This document shows, in pieces, positions 25,331-34,003 of a DNA stretch of 64,000 bases. The stretch spans positions 62,001-126,000 of the forward strand of contig JANNXJ010000016.1 of assembly GCA_031409515.1 (NCBI GenBank), read 5' to 3'. Position 1 is the first letter of the stretch. Every line of letters begins with the position of its first letter. The notes under the pieces are model-generated. The model was not told the DNA's origin and did no database searches. It saw nothing but the letters and a program-made list of their open reading frames with translations. The translations under genes and the position numbers were made by a program. Origin of the DNA: SHZI01 sp031409515. GTDB taxonomy: Bacteria > Pseudomonadota > Gammaproteobacteria > Steroidobacterales > GCA-2729495.

Positions 25331-26098
25331 ATGAGCATAACGATCAAGAGTCCGGCCGAACAGGACGCGATGCGGGAAGCCGGGCGCCTGACCGCCGCCG
25401 TGCTGGACATGATAGGCCCTTACATCCAGCCGGGGGTAACCACCGACGAACTGAACCAGATCTGCCACGACTACATCGTGGACGTCCAGCATGCCATCCC
25501 CGCCCCCCTGAACTACCGGGGATTCCCGAAGTCCATCTGCACGTCGGTAAATCACGTTGTCTGCCATGGCATTCCCAGCGCCAAGACACTCCGGCTGGGA
25601 GACTTGATCAACGTGGACATCACCGTGATCAAGGACGGCTTCCACGGGGATAGCAGCCGAATGTTCTCAGTGGGCAAGGCCACGATTCAGGGTGAGCGCG
25701 TGGTGCGCGTGAGCCGTGAGGCGCTCTGGCTGGGTATCGCCCAGGCACGCCCTGGAAATCGCCTCGGTGACATCGGCCACGCAATCCAGCAGTACGTGGA
25801 GGCCCAGGGCTTCAGCGTCGTCCGGGAGTACTGCGGTCACGGAATCGGCAGAATCTTTCACGAGGATCCCCAGGTACTTCACTACGGGGAACCCAGGACG
25901 GGGTTGGAGTTACGGGAAGGACTCACCTTCACCATCGAACCGATGGTGAATGTAGGCAAGCGTCACGTCCGCCTGCTGCCCGATGGCTGGACGGTGGTGA
26001 CCCGCGATCACACGCTGTCAGCCCAGTGGGAACACACCATCCTGATCACCAGGGACGGCTGCGAGGTACTGACCCTGGGCGCTGACGAACGAACATGA
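25331..26098 (+). CDS. map: Type I methionine aminopeptidase
   Basis: A 255-residue enzyme that removes the initiator methionine from new proteins. The five metal ligands are readable: Asp96, Asp107, His170, Glu203 and Glu234, and the substrate-contact His79 is in HGIP. The sequence MSITIKSPAEQDAMREAGRL and CGHGIGRIFHEDP are typical. It is transcribed divergently from rpsB, as in most gammaproteobacteria, and its stop overlaps the glnD start (ATGA). Confidence 0.98.
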   Translation: MSITIKSPAEQDAMREAGRLTAAVLDMIGPYIQPGVTTDELNQICHDYIVDVQHAIPAPLNYRGFPKSICTSVNHVVCHGIPSAKTLRLGDLINVDITVIKDGFHGDSSRMFSVGKATIQGERVVRVSREALWLGIAQARPGNRLGDIGHAIQQYVEAQGFSVVREYCGHGIGRIFHEDPQVLHYGEPRTGLELREGLTFTIEPMVNVGKRHVRLLPDGWTVVTRDHTLSAQWEHTILITRDGCEVLTLGADERT

Positions 26099-28812
26099 AT
26101 GCGGTAATCAGTCCGGCACTCACCCTTTCGGATGAGGCCAGGGAACTCGCCGCGAGCGTGCTCCAGCAGGACGGCACGACCTTCGATTGGGCAGCAGTGC
26201 GCCGCCTGCTGCAGGCAGCCGGTGACGCACTGCCGGCCATGAAGTCCGGACTGAGCGCCGGCAACGCGGCCCTCAAGCAACGCTTTCTGGCTGGCGAGTC
26301 TGCCGCACGACTGGTCGCCGACCGGGCGGCGCTGATGGACCTTGTGGTGTGTGAGGCCTGGAGGCGCGCGGCAGGTACGGAACATGCCGAATGCTCTCTG
26401 GTGGCGGTTGGCGGCTATGGCCGTGGTGAACTGCACCCCTACTCTGACGTGGATCTGCTGGTCCTTACACCAAGCCGACCGATCCCGCTGTCCCCCGACA
26501 GCCTCTCGGATTTCCTGACGCTGCTCTGGGACGCCGGAATCGAGATCCGCCACAGTGTCCGGAGCGCTGTCGAGTGCGGGCAGGATGCGGGCGAAGATCT
26601 GACCGTCGTTACTACCCTCATGGAAGCCCGACTGCTGCTGGGTCCGGAGGAACTCCTGTGGGAGATGCAGGCTGCGATCGCCCCCGGAAAGATCTGGCCA
26701 TCGCGGCCATTCTTTGAAGGGAAGATCCGCGAGCAGCAAGGCCGCCACCACCGCTACGACGACTCCGCCTACAACCTGGAGCCTGATGTGAAAGGCAGTC
26801 CGGGCGGCCTGAGGGACATTCAGACCATCAGCTGGGTCGCGCTTCGGGAGTACGGCCGGGGCGACCTGGAGTACCTGGTCAGCCGCGGTTTCCTGAGCCC
26901 CCCCGAACTACGACTCCTCCTCCAGGGCCGGGAATTCCTGTGGCGGATTCGTTTTGCCCTGCACCTCCTCACCGGACGCCATGAGGATCGGCTGCTCTTC
27001 GACCACCAGAGCCGGATTGCCCAGCTATTCGGCTACCAGGACGCTTCCTACATGCTCGCGGTCGAGCAGTTCATGCAGCGCTACTACCGCACCGTCATGG
27101 ACCTGAGTCGCCTGAACGAGATGCTGCTGCAGCAGTTCCAGGAGGCAATCCTCAACGACCCCAAGGCAGAAGCGGAGCCGCTGAACGAACACTTCAGCGT
27201 GCATAACGGCTTCCTGCAGGTAGCTGACGATGGCGCCTTCGACCGTGCGCCCTCCGCGCTGCTTGAGTTGTTCCTCCTGCTGCAACAGCGACCGGAACTC
27301 AAAGGCGTCAGTGCCGCCACGATCTCCCTGATTCGTCGCAGCCTGAACCTTATCGACGACGAATTTCGCCAGGACCCGAGAAACCATCGCCTGTTTCTGC
27401 AGATCCTGCGGGCCAAGGAAGGCGTTACCCACGAACTCCGGCGGATGAATCGCTACGGGGTTCTTGGTCGCTACGTGCCAGCCTTCGGCCGCATTGTCGG
27501 CCGCATGCAGTACGATCTCTTCCACGCCTACACGGTGGATGAGCACACTCTTTTTGTGGTCAGCAATCTCCGGCGCTTTGCGCTGGACCGGTACAACCAC
27601 GAGTTTCCCCGCTGCTCGGAGATCATGCAGGGCCTGCCGACGCCGGAACTGGCCTATCTCGCCGGGCTTTTCCACGACATTGCCAAGGGTCGCGGGGGCG
27701 ACCACTCCGAACTCGGAGCCCTGGATGCCGAGTCGTTCGTCCTTGAGCATGGGATGAGCCGCTACGACGCACGCCTCGTCGCATGGCTGGTGCGCAAGCA
27801 CCTGCTGCTCTCCCTGACCGCCCAGAAGCGTGACATCAGTGACCCTGCCGTCATCCGCGAGTTTGCCAGCCAGATTGGCGACGAAGTCCATCTGGACTAC
27901 CTCTACCTCCTCACTGTGGCAGACGTGCGGGGCACTAATCCGAAGCTCTGGAATTCCTGGAAGGCCCAGCTCTTCGCCGAACTCTACAATCAGGCCAAGC
28001 GGGCCCTCCGGCGGGGCCTGGAGAAGCCTATAGACAGAGACGAACTGATCAGCGAGCGCAAGCTGGCGGCACGCACGCAGCCCGACCTGGCTGGCGTCCC
28101 GGAATCCCGGATCGACGCGCTCTGGGCTGAACTGGGTGACGACTACTTTCTACGCTGCCGACCGGAGGAGATTGCCTGGCACACGCGGCTGCTGGCAGCA
28201 CGGGAAGATGAGGGCCGACGGGTGCTTGTCGGGGTAAAGGACGACGAGTCCGGCGCGGGAACCTCAGTTGTCGTGTATGCCCCGCAGGACCGGTCCACTT
28301 TTGCGACGGCCACTGCCGTGCTTGACGAACTCGGCCTCAACATCGCCGATGCCCGTATTATTCGGCTTGGCAACGGGTTCAGCCTTTCCACTTATGTAGT
28401 GCTGGAGAATGGGGGCGAGCAGGCGCGGGACGAAGACCGCCGGGAGCAGATACTGCGCCGCCTTGAGCAGGCCATCACTGCTGGCGAGGAGAAAGCCCTG
28501 CGGGTCACCCGTCGCCCTCCGCGCCAGGTCCGGATGTTCTCCACACCGACTCACGTGGGCTTCGCAACGGATGAAACGAACAACCGGACAGTGATGGAAA
28601 TTGTTGCAGGCGATCGCCCTGGGCTGCTCTGCCAGGTGGGCCAGGTCTTGCGCAATCACCGCGTTGGAATTCAGGCGGCGAAGATCCTGACAGTCGGGGA
28701 ACGCGCCGAGGATGTCTTCTACGTAACCGATACCGCCGGCGCTCCGCTAGCGCCCGAAGTCTGCGAGCTACTGAAGCAGGCCGTTACCCAGGCGCTGGAC
28801 AGTGCTGCCTGA
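26095..28812 (+). CDS. glnD: Bifunctional uridylyltransferase/uridylyl-removing enzyme (PII)
   Basis: A 905-residue nitrogen sensor that adds and removes UMP on PII. The nucleotidyltransferase domain contains GGYGRGELHPYSDVD (about 106-120, with the two metal Asp residues). The HD hydrolase domain includes YTVDEHTLFV and FHDIAKGRGGDHS near residues 478-545. Two ACT domains follow (about 710-800 and 825-900), ending in EVCELLKQAVTQALD. It overlaps map by four bases. The stop codon lies in the loop of a perfect 9-base-pair hairpin at 28801-28822. Confidence 0.97.
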   Translation: MNAVISPALTLSDEARELAASVLQQDGTTFDWAAVRRLLQAAGDALPAMKSGLSAGNAALKQRFLAGESAARLVADRAALMDLVVCEAWRRAAGTEHAECSLVAVGGYGRGELHPYSDVDLLVLTPSRPIPLSPDSLSDFLTLLWDAGIEIRHSVRSAVECGQDAGEDLTVVTTLMEARLLLGPEELLWEMQAAIAPGKIWPSRPFFEGKIREQQGRHHRYDDSAYNLEPDVKGSPGGLRDIQTISWVALREYGRGDLEYLVSRGFLSPPELRLLLQGREFLWRIRFALHLLTGRHEDRLLFDHQSRIAQLFGYQDASYMLAVEQFMQRYYRTVMDLSRLNEMLLQQFQEAILNDPKAEAEPLNEHFSVHNGFLQVADDGAFDRAPSALLELFLLLQQRPELKGVSAATISLIRRSLNLIDDEFRQDPRNHRLFLQILRAKEGVTHELRRMNRYGVLGRYVPAFGRIVGRMQYDLFHAYTVDEHTLFVVSNLRRFALDRYNHEFPRCSEIMQGLPTPELAYLAGLFHDIAKGRGGDHSELGALDAESFVLEHGMSRYDARLVAWLVRKHLLLSLTAQKRDISDPAVIREFASQIGDEVHLDYLYLLTVADVRGTNPKLWNSWKAQLFAELYNQAKRALRRGLEKPIDRDELISERKLAARTQPDLAGVPESRIDALWAELGDDYFLRCRPEEIAWHTRLLAAREDEGRRVLVGVKDDESGAGTSVVVYAPQDRSTFATATAVLDELGLNIADARIIRLGNGFSLSTYVVLENGGEQARDEDRREQILRRLEQAITAGEEKALRVTRRPPRQVRMFSTPTHVGFATDETNNRTVMEIVAGDRPGLLCQVGQVLRNHRVGIQAAKILTVGERAEDVFYVTDTAGAPLAPEVCELLKQAVTQALDSAA

Positions 28813-28822
28813 GGGCAGCACT
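28801..28822 (+). terminator. Hairpin spanning the glnD stop codon
   Basis: AGTGCTGCC and GGCAGCACT form a perfect 9-base-pair stem around the loop TGAG, and the glnD stop TGA is in that loop. It is followed by CATTCACACC rather than a run of T, so an intrinsic terminator is only possible. It may instead shape mRNA decay or the coupling to dapD. Confidence 0.4.
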
Positions 28823-28853
28823 CATTCACACCAACTTGCACCGGACATTATCT

Positions 28854-29681
28854 GTGAACCACTCCGCCAGCCAGAGCATTATCGAAGCAGCCTTTGAGCA
28901 GCGCTCATCCCTGGATCTCCCGTCGGCCAGCGCGGAACTGCGGTCAGCGGTCTCGATGGCCATTGGGTTGCTGGACACGGGGCAAGCGCGCGTCGCCGAG
29001 AAGACCCCGGAAGGGTGGGTGGTCAACCAGTGGCTGAAGAAGGCCGTGCTCCTCCACTTTGGCATTGAGCGAAGCATGCGGATGCCTGCGGGACCTACTG
29101 ACTACTACGACAAGGTTCCCCTGAAGTACCAGGATTGGACGGCGGAACGGTTTGCCAGCTCCGGTACGCGGGTAGTACCCGGCGCTATCGTGCGGCGTGG
29201 CGCCTACGTGGCCAGCAGCGTAGTACTGATGCCATCCTTCGTGAACATCGGTGCCTTTGTGGACAGCGGCACGATGGTGGACACCTGGGCTACAGTCGGG
29301 AGCTGTGCCCAGATCGGGCGGAACGTGCACCTGTCCGGCGGCGTCGGCATCGGCGGCGTCCTTGAGCCTGTCCAGGCCGGGCCGACCATCATTGAGGATA
29401 ACTGCTTCATCGGCGCCCGCTCGGAGATCGTGGAAGGCGTGGTCGTCGAGGAAGGCGCCGTGATCTCCATGGGGGTATTCATTGGCCAGAGCACACGCAT
29501 CTATGATCGCGCCAGGGACGAGGTGCTCTATGGGCGGGTTCCCGCCGGTGCCGTAGTCGTTTCAGGCACACTCCCCTCGGATAGCGGCCGTTGCCAGCTC
29601 TACTGTGCCGTCATCGTCAAGCGGGTGGACGCAAAGACCCGGGCCAAGGTGTCCCTCAACGAACTTCTGCGCAGTGACTGA
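28854..29681 (+). CDS. dapD: 2,3,4,5-tetrahydropyridine-2,6-dicarboxylate N-succinyltransferase
   Basis: A 275-residue enzyme of the succinylase branch of lysine and diaminopimelate synthesis. The GTG at 28854 is preferred, giving the family length (E. coli 274); a TTG six codons upstream at 28836 is possible and neither has a strong ribosome site. The N-terminal helical part is followed by the left-handed beta-helix with VVPGAIVRRGAYV, FVNIGAFVDSGTMVDTWATVG and EPVQAGPTIIEDNCFIGA, all diagnostic. It precedes dapE by 17 bases, so two steps of the same pathway are co-transcribed. Confidence 0.95.
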   Translation: MNHSASQSIIEAAFEQRSSLDLPSASAELRSAVSMAIGLLDTGQARVAEKTPEGWVVNQWLKKAVLLHFGIERSMRMPAGPTDYYDKVPLKYQDWTAERFASSGTRVVPGAIVRRGAYVASSVVLMPSFVNIGAFVDSGTMVDTWATVGSCAQIGRNVHLSGGVGIGGVLEPVQAGPTIIEDNCFIGARSEIVEGVVVEEGAVISMGVFIGQSTRIYDRARDEVLYGRVPAGAVVVSGTLPSDSGRCQLYCAVIVKRVDAKTRAKVSLNELLRSD

Positions 29682-29698
29682 GGCACGCGGAATACGCC

Positions 29699-30826
29699 AT
29701 GGAAGAAACTCTTGCTTTTGCCTGTGATCTGATTCGTCGGACATCGGTTACCCCCAACGATGCCGGTTGCCAGGAGCTGCTTGCCGCACGCCTGGCTACC
29801 GCGGGGTTCACCGTGGAAGTACACCAGTTCGGAGAAGTAACAAATCTCTGGGCCCGTCGCGGCACCATGGCCCCTGTGCTCTGCTTTGCCGGTCATACCG
29901 ATGTCGTCCCTGCAGGACGCCGGGAGGAGTGGCAGTCAGATCCCTTCGTGCCGGAAGTGCGCAGTGGCACGCTCTACGGTCGCGGAGCAGCCGACATGAA
30001 AGCGGGCCTTGCAGCGATGGTGGATGCCGCATCCGGCTTTGTGGCAGCCCGACCCGATCACAGGGGCTCCATCGCCTTCCTGATCACCAGCGACGAAGAA
30101 GGAAAAGCCCAGGACGGGACCAAGCGGATGATGCAGGTCCTCGAGGAACGGGGTGAGCGGCTGGACTGGTGCGTCATCGGCGAGCCCTCCTCCGAGACCC
30201 GACTGGGTGACACCGTACGAATTGGTCGTCGGGGATCGCTCAGCGGCATCCTGACGGTTCATGGCCTCGCCGGCCATGTGGCCTACCCCCAGCTGGCACG
30301 CAATCCTATCCAGGCGTTTGCGCCAGCACTGACAGCGCTCTACAGCAAATCCCTGGACAACGGTAACGAGTCTTTTCCTCCCTCCAGCTTTCAGATGGTC
30401 AAGCTGGAAAGCAACGGCGACGCTGTCAACGTAACCCCGGGGTCTCTCTCCGCACGCTTCAACATTCGCTACTCGACAGTCTGGACCCACCTCCAGCTCC
30501 GCAGTCATGTTGAGCAGATACTTCAGGACCACAAGCTCGATTACACCCTGGTCTGGCACCTCTCCGGCGAACCCTTTCTCACCCCGCCGGGGGAATTGAT
30601 CGATACCGTGGCTGCGGCGGTAACAAAGTTGACCGGCGTCGTGCCAGCGCTTTCGACTGGCGGGGGTACGTCTGACGGGCGCTTCATCGCACCGAGCGGC
30701 ACCCATGTCGTGGAGTTTGGGGCAGTCAACGCCACTATTCACAAACCCAACGAAGAGATCCCTGTCGCAGATATCGCGGTCATGCGGAGTGTCTACCGGG
30801 AAATACTCGACCGGCTGCTAGGCTGA
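29699..30826 (+). CDS. dapE: Succinyl-diaminopimelate desuccinylase
   Basis: A 375-residue zinc amidohydrolase of the M20 family that removes succinate to give LL-diaminopimelate. Metal and catalytic residues are visible: CFAGHTDVV (His about 66), AADMKAG (Asp about 99) and TSDEEG (Glu about 133 and 134), with STGGGTSDGRFI near the C-terminus. The length matches E. coli (375). Its last nine bases overlap the 3' end of dsbB on the other strand. Confidence 0.97.
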   Translation: MEETLAFACDLIRRTSVTPNDAGCQELLAARLATAGFTVEVHQFGEVTNLWARRGTMAPVLCFAGHTDVVPAGRREEWQSDPFVPEVRSGTLYGRGAADMKAGLAAMVDAASGFVAARPDHRGSIAFLITSDEEGKAQDGTKRMMQVLEERGERLDWCVIGEPSSETRLGDTVRIGRRGSLSGILTVHGLAGHVAYPQLARNPIQAFAPALTALYSKSLDNGNESFPPSSFQMVKLESNGDAVNVTPGSLSARFNIRYSTVWTHLQLRSHVEQILQDHKLDYTLVWHLSGEPFLTPPGELIDTVAAAVTKLTGVVPALSTGGGTSDGRFIAPSGTHVVEFGAVNATIHKPNEEIPVADIAVMRSVYREILDRLLG

Positions 30827-31339
30827 TTCTCGCGCGCTCTGGGCTAGCTCGCGGCTCCTCGGACGGCGCCAGTTCGCAACCATTCCGAAGGCTCCGAGAC
30901 TGACCAGGGCAATGAGGACCCAGGCAGGCATGCCGAGTCCCAGCAGCCGCCACGTGACCTTGGCGCACTCCCCGGAGCCGGACAGCACCATCCCTAGCGC
31001 CTCACTCAGGGGAAATGACTCAAGCATAAAGTCGAGGCCCGGACCGCAAGCTGGAACGCGCTCGGGCGGCAGCGTGGTAAGCCACACGTGACGGCCCGCC
31101 ACCCCACTGCCGAGCAGGGCCACCAGCCCCAGCAGGACAGCGTAGGCGCGTCGGCCCCGCATGCCGGCCGGGTGGAGCGCCGCCACCAGAAAGACGCAGC
31201 CGAGTGCAATCACGGCCAGCCGCTGCAGGATGCACAGCGGACAGGGCTCCAGGCCAAGTCCATGCTGCGCGTAAAGCGCGTAGGCCATCAGGCCAGCACA
31301 GGCCAGGGCTGCAAGGGCGTTGGCGATGCGCACGTTCAA
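30818..31339 (-). CDS. dsbB: Disulfide bond formation protein DsbB
   Basis: A 173-residue, four-helix inner membrane protein that reoxidises DsbA and passes electrons to quinone. The redox pairs are present: CPLC at residues 33-36 and Cys98 (PACGPGLDF) with Cys125 (GECAKVTW). The start is taken as TTG at 31339 because GGAAGGA stands seven bases ahead and the protein then has the family length. A longer reading from further upstream would run through tsaB coding sequence. The 3' end overlaps dapE by nine bases. Confidence 0.9.
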   Translation of the reverse strand: MNVRIANALAALACAGLMAYALYAQHGLGLEPCPLCILQRLAVIALGCVFLVAALHPAGMRGRRAYAVLLGLVALLGSGVAGRHVWLTTLPPERVPACGPGLDFMLESFPLSEALGMVLSGSGECAKVTWRLLGLGMPAWVLIALVSLGAFGMVANWRRPRSRELAQSARESA

Positions 31340-31355
31340 GGCTCGATCCTTCCAG

Positions 31356-32054
31356 TCAGTCAGCTTCACGGGGCGAGGCAACACGCTCACGCAGGTAGTT
31401 GGGTCGCGCCGCAGCAGACGAGACCAGGCTACCGTGCCTGAAGCGTGGCCTCGCCAGTCGCGCAACATCAGCGGCCGATGGCAGGTAGTCAGTCGCGTAC
31501 CCCAGAATACGGGACTCAAGGCGTGCGGTAATCTGCGGATAAGTGGCCCAGCCTGCGCCAACAGCAAGAAAGGAACCCGTATCAGGCAGGCTGACGTCTT
31601 CAGGCTTCAGCAGAATATCATCGGCCAGGGCTACAACCCCCTGCTCCGGATCACGTCGATAAGCACCAAAGTAGACCTCGCCGAGCCGGGCATCAAGACA
31701 ACAGGCCGCAGCATCTGCAACCGAGTCTCGCATTGCGCCTGCAGCAAGCGCTGCCAGGGTTGAAACCGGACACAGGGGCAGTCCGGTGGCATAGCCAAGA
31801 CCCTGCGCGAGTGCCACCGCCACCCGGACGCCGGTAAAGCTGCCGGGGCCAGCACCAAACGCAATGCAGTCGAGCTCGCTGAGCGATGTCCCGGTTTCAG
31901 CAAGCAGTTCCTGAACCCACTGGAACACGGCACGGGACGGCGCCTGCATGCCGCGGGCTTCACGAACCGCCAGCACATCCCCCCGCAGCAGGGCAATACT
32001 CGGCAGGTCCGTCGCGGTTTCGATGGCAAGGCAAGTGAAGTTCGCTGGATCGAT
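31356..32054 (-). CDS. tsaB: tRNA threonylcarbamoyladenosine biosynthesis protein TsaB, apparent ATC start
   Basis: TsaB partners TsaD and TsaE in t6A modification of ANN-decoding tRNAs. The core AFGAGPGSFTGVRVAVALAQGL and the C-terminal PNYLRER are clear. The nearest standard start, GTG at 31976, gives only 206 residues and cuts off the first strand. The reading frame stays open above it and encodes FTCLAIETATDLPSIALLRGD, the conserved family N-terminus. No ATG, GTG or TTG occurs in that frame before an upstream stop. An ATC at 32054 preceded by GAGGA at seven bases gives 232 residues, the E. coli length (231). Either ATC is the start or one base here is wrong. Confidence 0.85.
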   Translation of the reverse strand: MDPANFTCLAIETATDLPSIALLRGDVLAVREARGMQAPSRAVFQWVQELLAETGTSLSELDCIAFGAGPGSFTGVRVAVALAQGLGYATGLPLCPVSTLAALAAGAMRDSVADAAACCLDARLGEVYFGAYRRDPEQGVVALADDILLKPEDVSLPDTGSFLAVGAGWATYPQITARLESRILGYATDYLPSAADVARLARPRFRHGSLVSSAAARPNYLRERVASPREAD

Positions 32055-32102
32055 TGTCCAATCCTCAGTTCCGGAGCCGGCGCCAGGCCCCTTGGCCCGC
32101 CA

Positions 32103-32123
32103 GTTGACAGCATATGTTGACAG
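32103..32123 (+). repeat. Direct repeat GTTGACAG upstream of pckG and tsaB
   Basis: GTTGACAG occurs twice with a five-base spacer (CATAT), a period of 13 bases, in the gap between the divergent tsaB and pckG. It might be a regulator site or chance. Confidence 0.3.
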
Positions 32124-32129
32124 AGGTCA

Positions 32130-32151
32130 GGAACCCCAGGTTCCGATTTTT
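32130..32151 (+). terminator. Terminator-like hairpin upstream of the pckG promoter
   Basis: GGAACC and GGTTCC pair around a three-base loop (CCA) and are followed by GA and five T. It lies upstream of the pckG -10, so it could block read-through into pckG. The stem is short. Confidence 0.3.
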
Positions 32152-32159
32152 CGCGCCCT

Positions 32160-32187
32160 CTGACCAACGCGGACCTATCTGTATAAT
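32160..32187 (+). promoter_or_regulatory. Sigma70-type promoter of pckG
   Basis: A perfect -10 hexamer TATAAT at 32182-32187 is preceded, 16 bases upstream, by CTGACC (32160-32165, four of six consensus positions). The predicted start is near 32194, leaving a leader of about 48 bases. Confidence 0.6.
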
Positions 32188-32196
32188 GACGTCCCT

Positions 32197-32218
32197 TCGC
32201 CAGCCGGACACCTGGCGA
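32197..32218 (+). promoter_or_regulatory. Inverted repeat in the pckG leader
   Basis: TCGCCAG and CTGGCGA (7 base pairs) flank an eight-base loop, CCGGACAC, just after the predicted start of transcription. The position suits an operator for a dimeric regulator or a leader hairpin. No regulator gene is adjacent. Confidence 0.4.
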
Positions 32219-32241
32219 CGGTCATCTTACAAGGACATCCA

Positions 32242-33984
32242 ATGACGACGAGTAATACAGCGCTTCAGGGCTGGGTGCAGGACGTAGCTGCACTCACGAA
32301 ACCCGCCGCCATTCACTGGTGTGACGGGTCAGATGCCGAGTACCGGATGCTTCTTGACCAGATGGTTGGCTCAGGCGACCTCCTGCCGCTGAACCCGAAG
32401 ACTTACCCCAACTGCTACCTGCACCGCTCCAACCCGTCTGACGTGGCACGCGTCGAGCACCTGACCTTCGTCTGTACGCCCACCCGGGATGCGGCAGGCC
32501 CGAACAACAACTGGATGACTCCTGCGGAGGCCCACGCGAAGATGACCGGCCTCTTTGCCGGCGCAATGCAGGGGCGCACTCTGTATGTAGTGCCCTACTG
32601 CATGGGCCCTATCGAGTCCCCCTACGCCCGCTGCGGTGTAGAAATTACTGACAGCGCCTACGTCGCGGCCAACATGCGGCTAATGACCCGCATGGGCAAG
32701 GCCGCGCTCCAGCGTATAGAGCGCGACAACAAATTTGTGCGCGGCCTCCATTCCACGGGCACCCTCGACCCCAACAGCCGATTCATCATGCACTTTCCCG
32801 ACGAACTGCTGATCCAGAGCTTCGGGTCGGGCTACGGCGGCAATGCCCTGCTGGGCAAGAAGTGCCACGCTCTGCGCATTGCCAGCTGGCAAGCCCAGCA
32901 GGAGGGCTGGCTCGCGGAACACATGTTGCTCGTGGAGATCGAGAGCCCAACAGGCGAGAAGCACAATCTGGCCGCAGCCTTCCCGTCCGCCTGCGGCAAG
33001 ACCAATCTGGCGATGCTGATTCCACCCGCTTCACTATCGGGCTGGAAGGTACGGACACTGGGCGACGACATCGCGTGGTTGCATCTCGACGAGACAGGCC
33101 AGATGCGGGCCATCAATCCGGAATCCGGATATTTTGGCGTCGTTCCCGGCACAGGACCCAAGACGAATCAGAACGCCTTCGAAATGATCCAGAGCGATAC
33201 TATCTTCACGAATGTCGCGCTGACGGCAAACAACGAGCCCTGGTGGGAGGGCAAGGGCAGCGGCAGCCCTGCCATAGACTGGCAAGGCCGTCCCTACGAC
33301 CCGAAGAATGGACCAGCCGCCCACCCGAATGCCCGGTTCACGGTATCGGCGCCCCGGAATCCCAGCTACTCCCCGCTTGCAGACGACCCGCAAGGCGTGC
33401 CGATCAGCGCCATCATCTTCGGCGGCCGGCGGCGCGGACTGGCCCCCCTGGTTTACCAGGCGAAGAGCTGGAAACATGGCGTCCTCGTTGGTGCCGGCGT
33501 CGCTTCGGAGACTACTGCAGCAGCCACGGGGACTGTCGGGGTCACGCGTCGGGATCCCATGGCCATGAAGCCCTTCTGCGGCTACAACTTCGGTGACTAC
33601 TGGCAGCACTGGCTGAGCTTCGCGCAACGCTCAAGCAAGTTGCCGGCAATCTTCCACGTCAACTGGTTCCGCCAGGACGACCAGGGCCGCTTCCTGTGGC
33701 CGGGCTTCGGCGACAACCTGCGCGTCCTTCAGTGGATCATCGACCGCTGCGAGGCCAGAGTGGGCGCCCTGGAAACACCGATTGGCTATCTCCCCAAGGC
33801 AGGCGATATAGACCTGCAGGGCGTTGATCTCCTACCAGGAGCAATGAATGCGCTGCTGGCCGTCGAGCCACAGGCCTGGAGGGAGGAAATGGCCTCAGTC
33901 GAGACCTACCTGCTCGAGTTTGGTACGCACCTGCCCGACGAACTCATCGCGGAGCATCGGCGAGTGGTCAGTGGCCTGAACTGA
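32242..33984 (+). CDS. pckG: Phosphoenolpyruvate carboxykinase (GTP)
   Basis: A 580-residue GTP-dependent PEP carboxykinase, converting oxaloacetate to PEP in gluconeogenesis. The family-specific P-loop FPSACGKTN lies at about 247-255 with the reactive Cys251; GDDIAW, the metal and guanine-binding stretches and the C-terminal WFRQDD and LPKAGDIDL parts are all in place. It is the animal-type GTP enzyme, not the ATP form (pckA) of E. coli. It stands alone with its own promoter and a leader inverted repeat, which suggests carbon-source control. Confidence 0.96.
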   Translation: MTTSNTALQGWVQDVAALTKPAAIHWCDGSDAEYRMLLDQMVGSGDLLPLNPKTYPNCYLHRSNPSDVARVEHLTFVCTPTRDAAGPNNNWMTPAEAHAKMTGLFAGAMQGRTLYVVPYCMGPIESPYARCGVEITDSAYVAANMRLMTRMGKAALQRIERDNKFVRGLHSTGTLDPNSRFIMHFPDELLIQSFGSGYGGNALLGKKCHALRIASWQAQQEGWLAEHMLLVEIESPTGEKHNLAAAFPSACGKTNLAMLIPPASLSGWKVRTLGDDIAWLHLDETGQMRAINPESGYFGVVPGTGPKTNQNAFEMIQSDTIFTNVALTANNEPWWEGKGSGSPAIDWQGRPYDPKNGPAAHPNARFTVSAPRNPSYSPLADDPQGVPISAIIFGGRRRGLAPLVYQAKSWKHGVLVGAGVASETTAAATGTVGVTRRDPMAMKPFCGYNFGDYWQHWLSFAQRSSKLPAIFHVNWFRQDDQGRFLWPGFGDNLRVLQWIIDRCEARVGALETPIGYLPKAGDIDLQGVDLLPGAMNALLAVEPQAWREEMASVETYLLEFGTHLPDELIAEHRRVVSGLN

Positions 33985-34003
33985 CCGGAAGGGCCCCGGA
34001 CTC

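Noticed and set aside
31356..31976. TsaB as a shortened 206-residue protein starting at GTG
   Set aside because: It would lose the conserved first strand, which is intact in the frame just upstream.
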